From Candidatus Aphodomonas merdavium (GTDB lineage: Bacteria > Bacillota > Clostridia > Christensenellales > Aristaeellaceae): a DNA stretch of 6,930 bases. Below, one piece after another: positions 6,589 to 6,930 of the stretch. Below the pieces are notes generated by a model that saw nothing but the letters and a program-made list of their open reading frames with translations, was not told the DNA's origin and made no database searches. Numbering within the stretch: position 1 is the stretch's first letter; each line of letters opens with the position of its first letter. The stretch spans positions 1 through 6,930 of the forward strand of contig DVLH01000011.1 in the NCBI GenBank assembly GCA_018715585.1, given 5' to 3'. The position numbers and the translations under genes were made by a program.

Positions 6589-6779
6589 CGCTCCTTCCTG
6601 TGCAGGGCACATGCCTGCCTCCGGCAAGCGTCCTTCGCTTTCGCCTTTTTCTACTCCTTCCCTTTGTCCGCCTTTTCCCCTGCATCCGTCCCCTTTTCTT
6701 GGCTCTCCGTTTTATTCGTTCGCTTTCATATCTTTCCCTGCCGCCCCTGCGCCGCCGCATTTCCCGCGTTATAACATAC
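6589..6779. other. Purine-skewed spacer between the 5S terminator and the methyltransferase
   Basis: From 6631 to 6740 about 85 percent of plus-strand bases are pyrimidines, so the minus-strand transcript leader would be strongly purine-rich. No gene is seen: open frames here translate to long runs of Arg, Lys and Gly. The only -10-like sequence is GTTATAAC (6768-6775), a perfect 8-bp palindrome right after the rRNA terminator, without a convincing -35. Confidence 0.55.
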
Positions 6780-6808
6780 AAAAAAAGCGGGAATCGTTTG
6801 ATTCCCGC
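6780..6808 (-). terminator. rRNA operon terminator
   Basis: On the minus strand GCGGGAATC, loop AAAC, GATTCCCGC, then seven T. The 9-bp stem is perfect. It begins about nine bases after the 5S 3' end, as expected for the end of an rRNA operon. Confidence 0.93.
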
Positions 6809-6816
6809 ATTTGGAT

Positions 6817-6930
6817 TCCGGCAGCGACCTAATCTCCCGGGCCGTGTCCAGCCAAGTACCTTCGGCGCTAAGAGGCTTAACTGCTGTGTTCGGAATGGGA
6901 ACAGGTGGAACCCTCTTGCCATTGCCACCG
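6817..6930 (-). rRNA. rrf: 5S ribosomal RNA, about two bases short at the 5' end
   Basis: The minus strand shows the bacterial 5S hallmarks: CCCATTCCGAACACAG (loop B/C region), GAAGTTAAGCC-like sequence (here GCAGTTAAGCCTC), and the GGTACTTGGCTGG and GGGAGATTAGGTCGCTGCC segments of domain 3 and helix I. The 3' arm GCTGCCGGA pairs with a 5' arm of which CGGTGGC is visible; about two further bases lie beyond the right edge. Some 114 bases are in the window, against a usual 115-118. Transcription enters from the right, so 23S and 16S should lie beyond that edge. Confidence 0.96.

Noticed and set aside
1..6930. Mobile elements, CRISPR arrays, tRNA genes
   Set aside because: Both strands were read for transposase motifs, regularly spaced repeats and tRNA-like arms; none was found.

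Overview
The window looks like chromosomal DNA from a moderately GC-rich member of the Bacillota, most likely a clostridial lineage. The grounds are strong AGGAGG-type ribosome binding sites, a KtrAB-type potassium system, a KdpD kinase, a small NDERN-motif membrane protein and a methyltransferase of kinds I know from that phylum, and a bacterial 5S rRNA. No species can be named from the sequence alone. Every supported gene lies on the minus strand, so the text below follows the direction of transcription, from the right edge to the left edge.

Right edge (6930 to about 6780): the end of an rRNA operon, namely a 5S rRNA missing only about two bases at its 5' end, closed by a strong intrinsic terminator. 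A strongly purine-rich spacer (on the transcribed strand) follows, then a class I SAM-dependent methyltransferase (6588-5818).

Middle (5670 to 5059): a self-contained single-gene unit. It has a near-consensus promoter, two copies of a 20-bp inverted-repeat operator that bracket it, a 141-residue four-helix membrane protein, and a strong terminator. An intergenic stretch of about 350 bases follows (5058-4703). It holds a G-rich potential hairpin, a 14-bp imperfect palindrome and AT-rich promoter-like sequence.

Left half (4702 to 1): a tightly spaced potassium operon. KtrB (pore) and KtrA (RCK gating subunit) are followed by an odd 174-residue membrane-anchored protein, then by the sensor kinase KdpD, which runs off the left edge just after its phospho-acceptor histidine. 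Gaps are 16, 48 and 25 bases. No kdpFABC genes are visible, so KdpD seems here to be attached to a Ktr transporter. KdpD carries the c-di-AMP motif SxS-X20-FTAx(Y/F), and KtrA-type RCK_C domains also bind c-di-AMP in other Bacillota, so both arms of this operon may answer to that nucleotide. The small protein reads like a type 2 periplasmic-binding fold with its second lobe missing, plus CxxC and CxxxC cysteine pairs. It is the least familiar item in the window.
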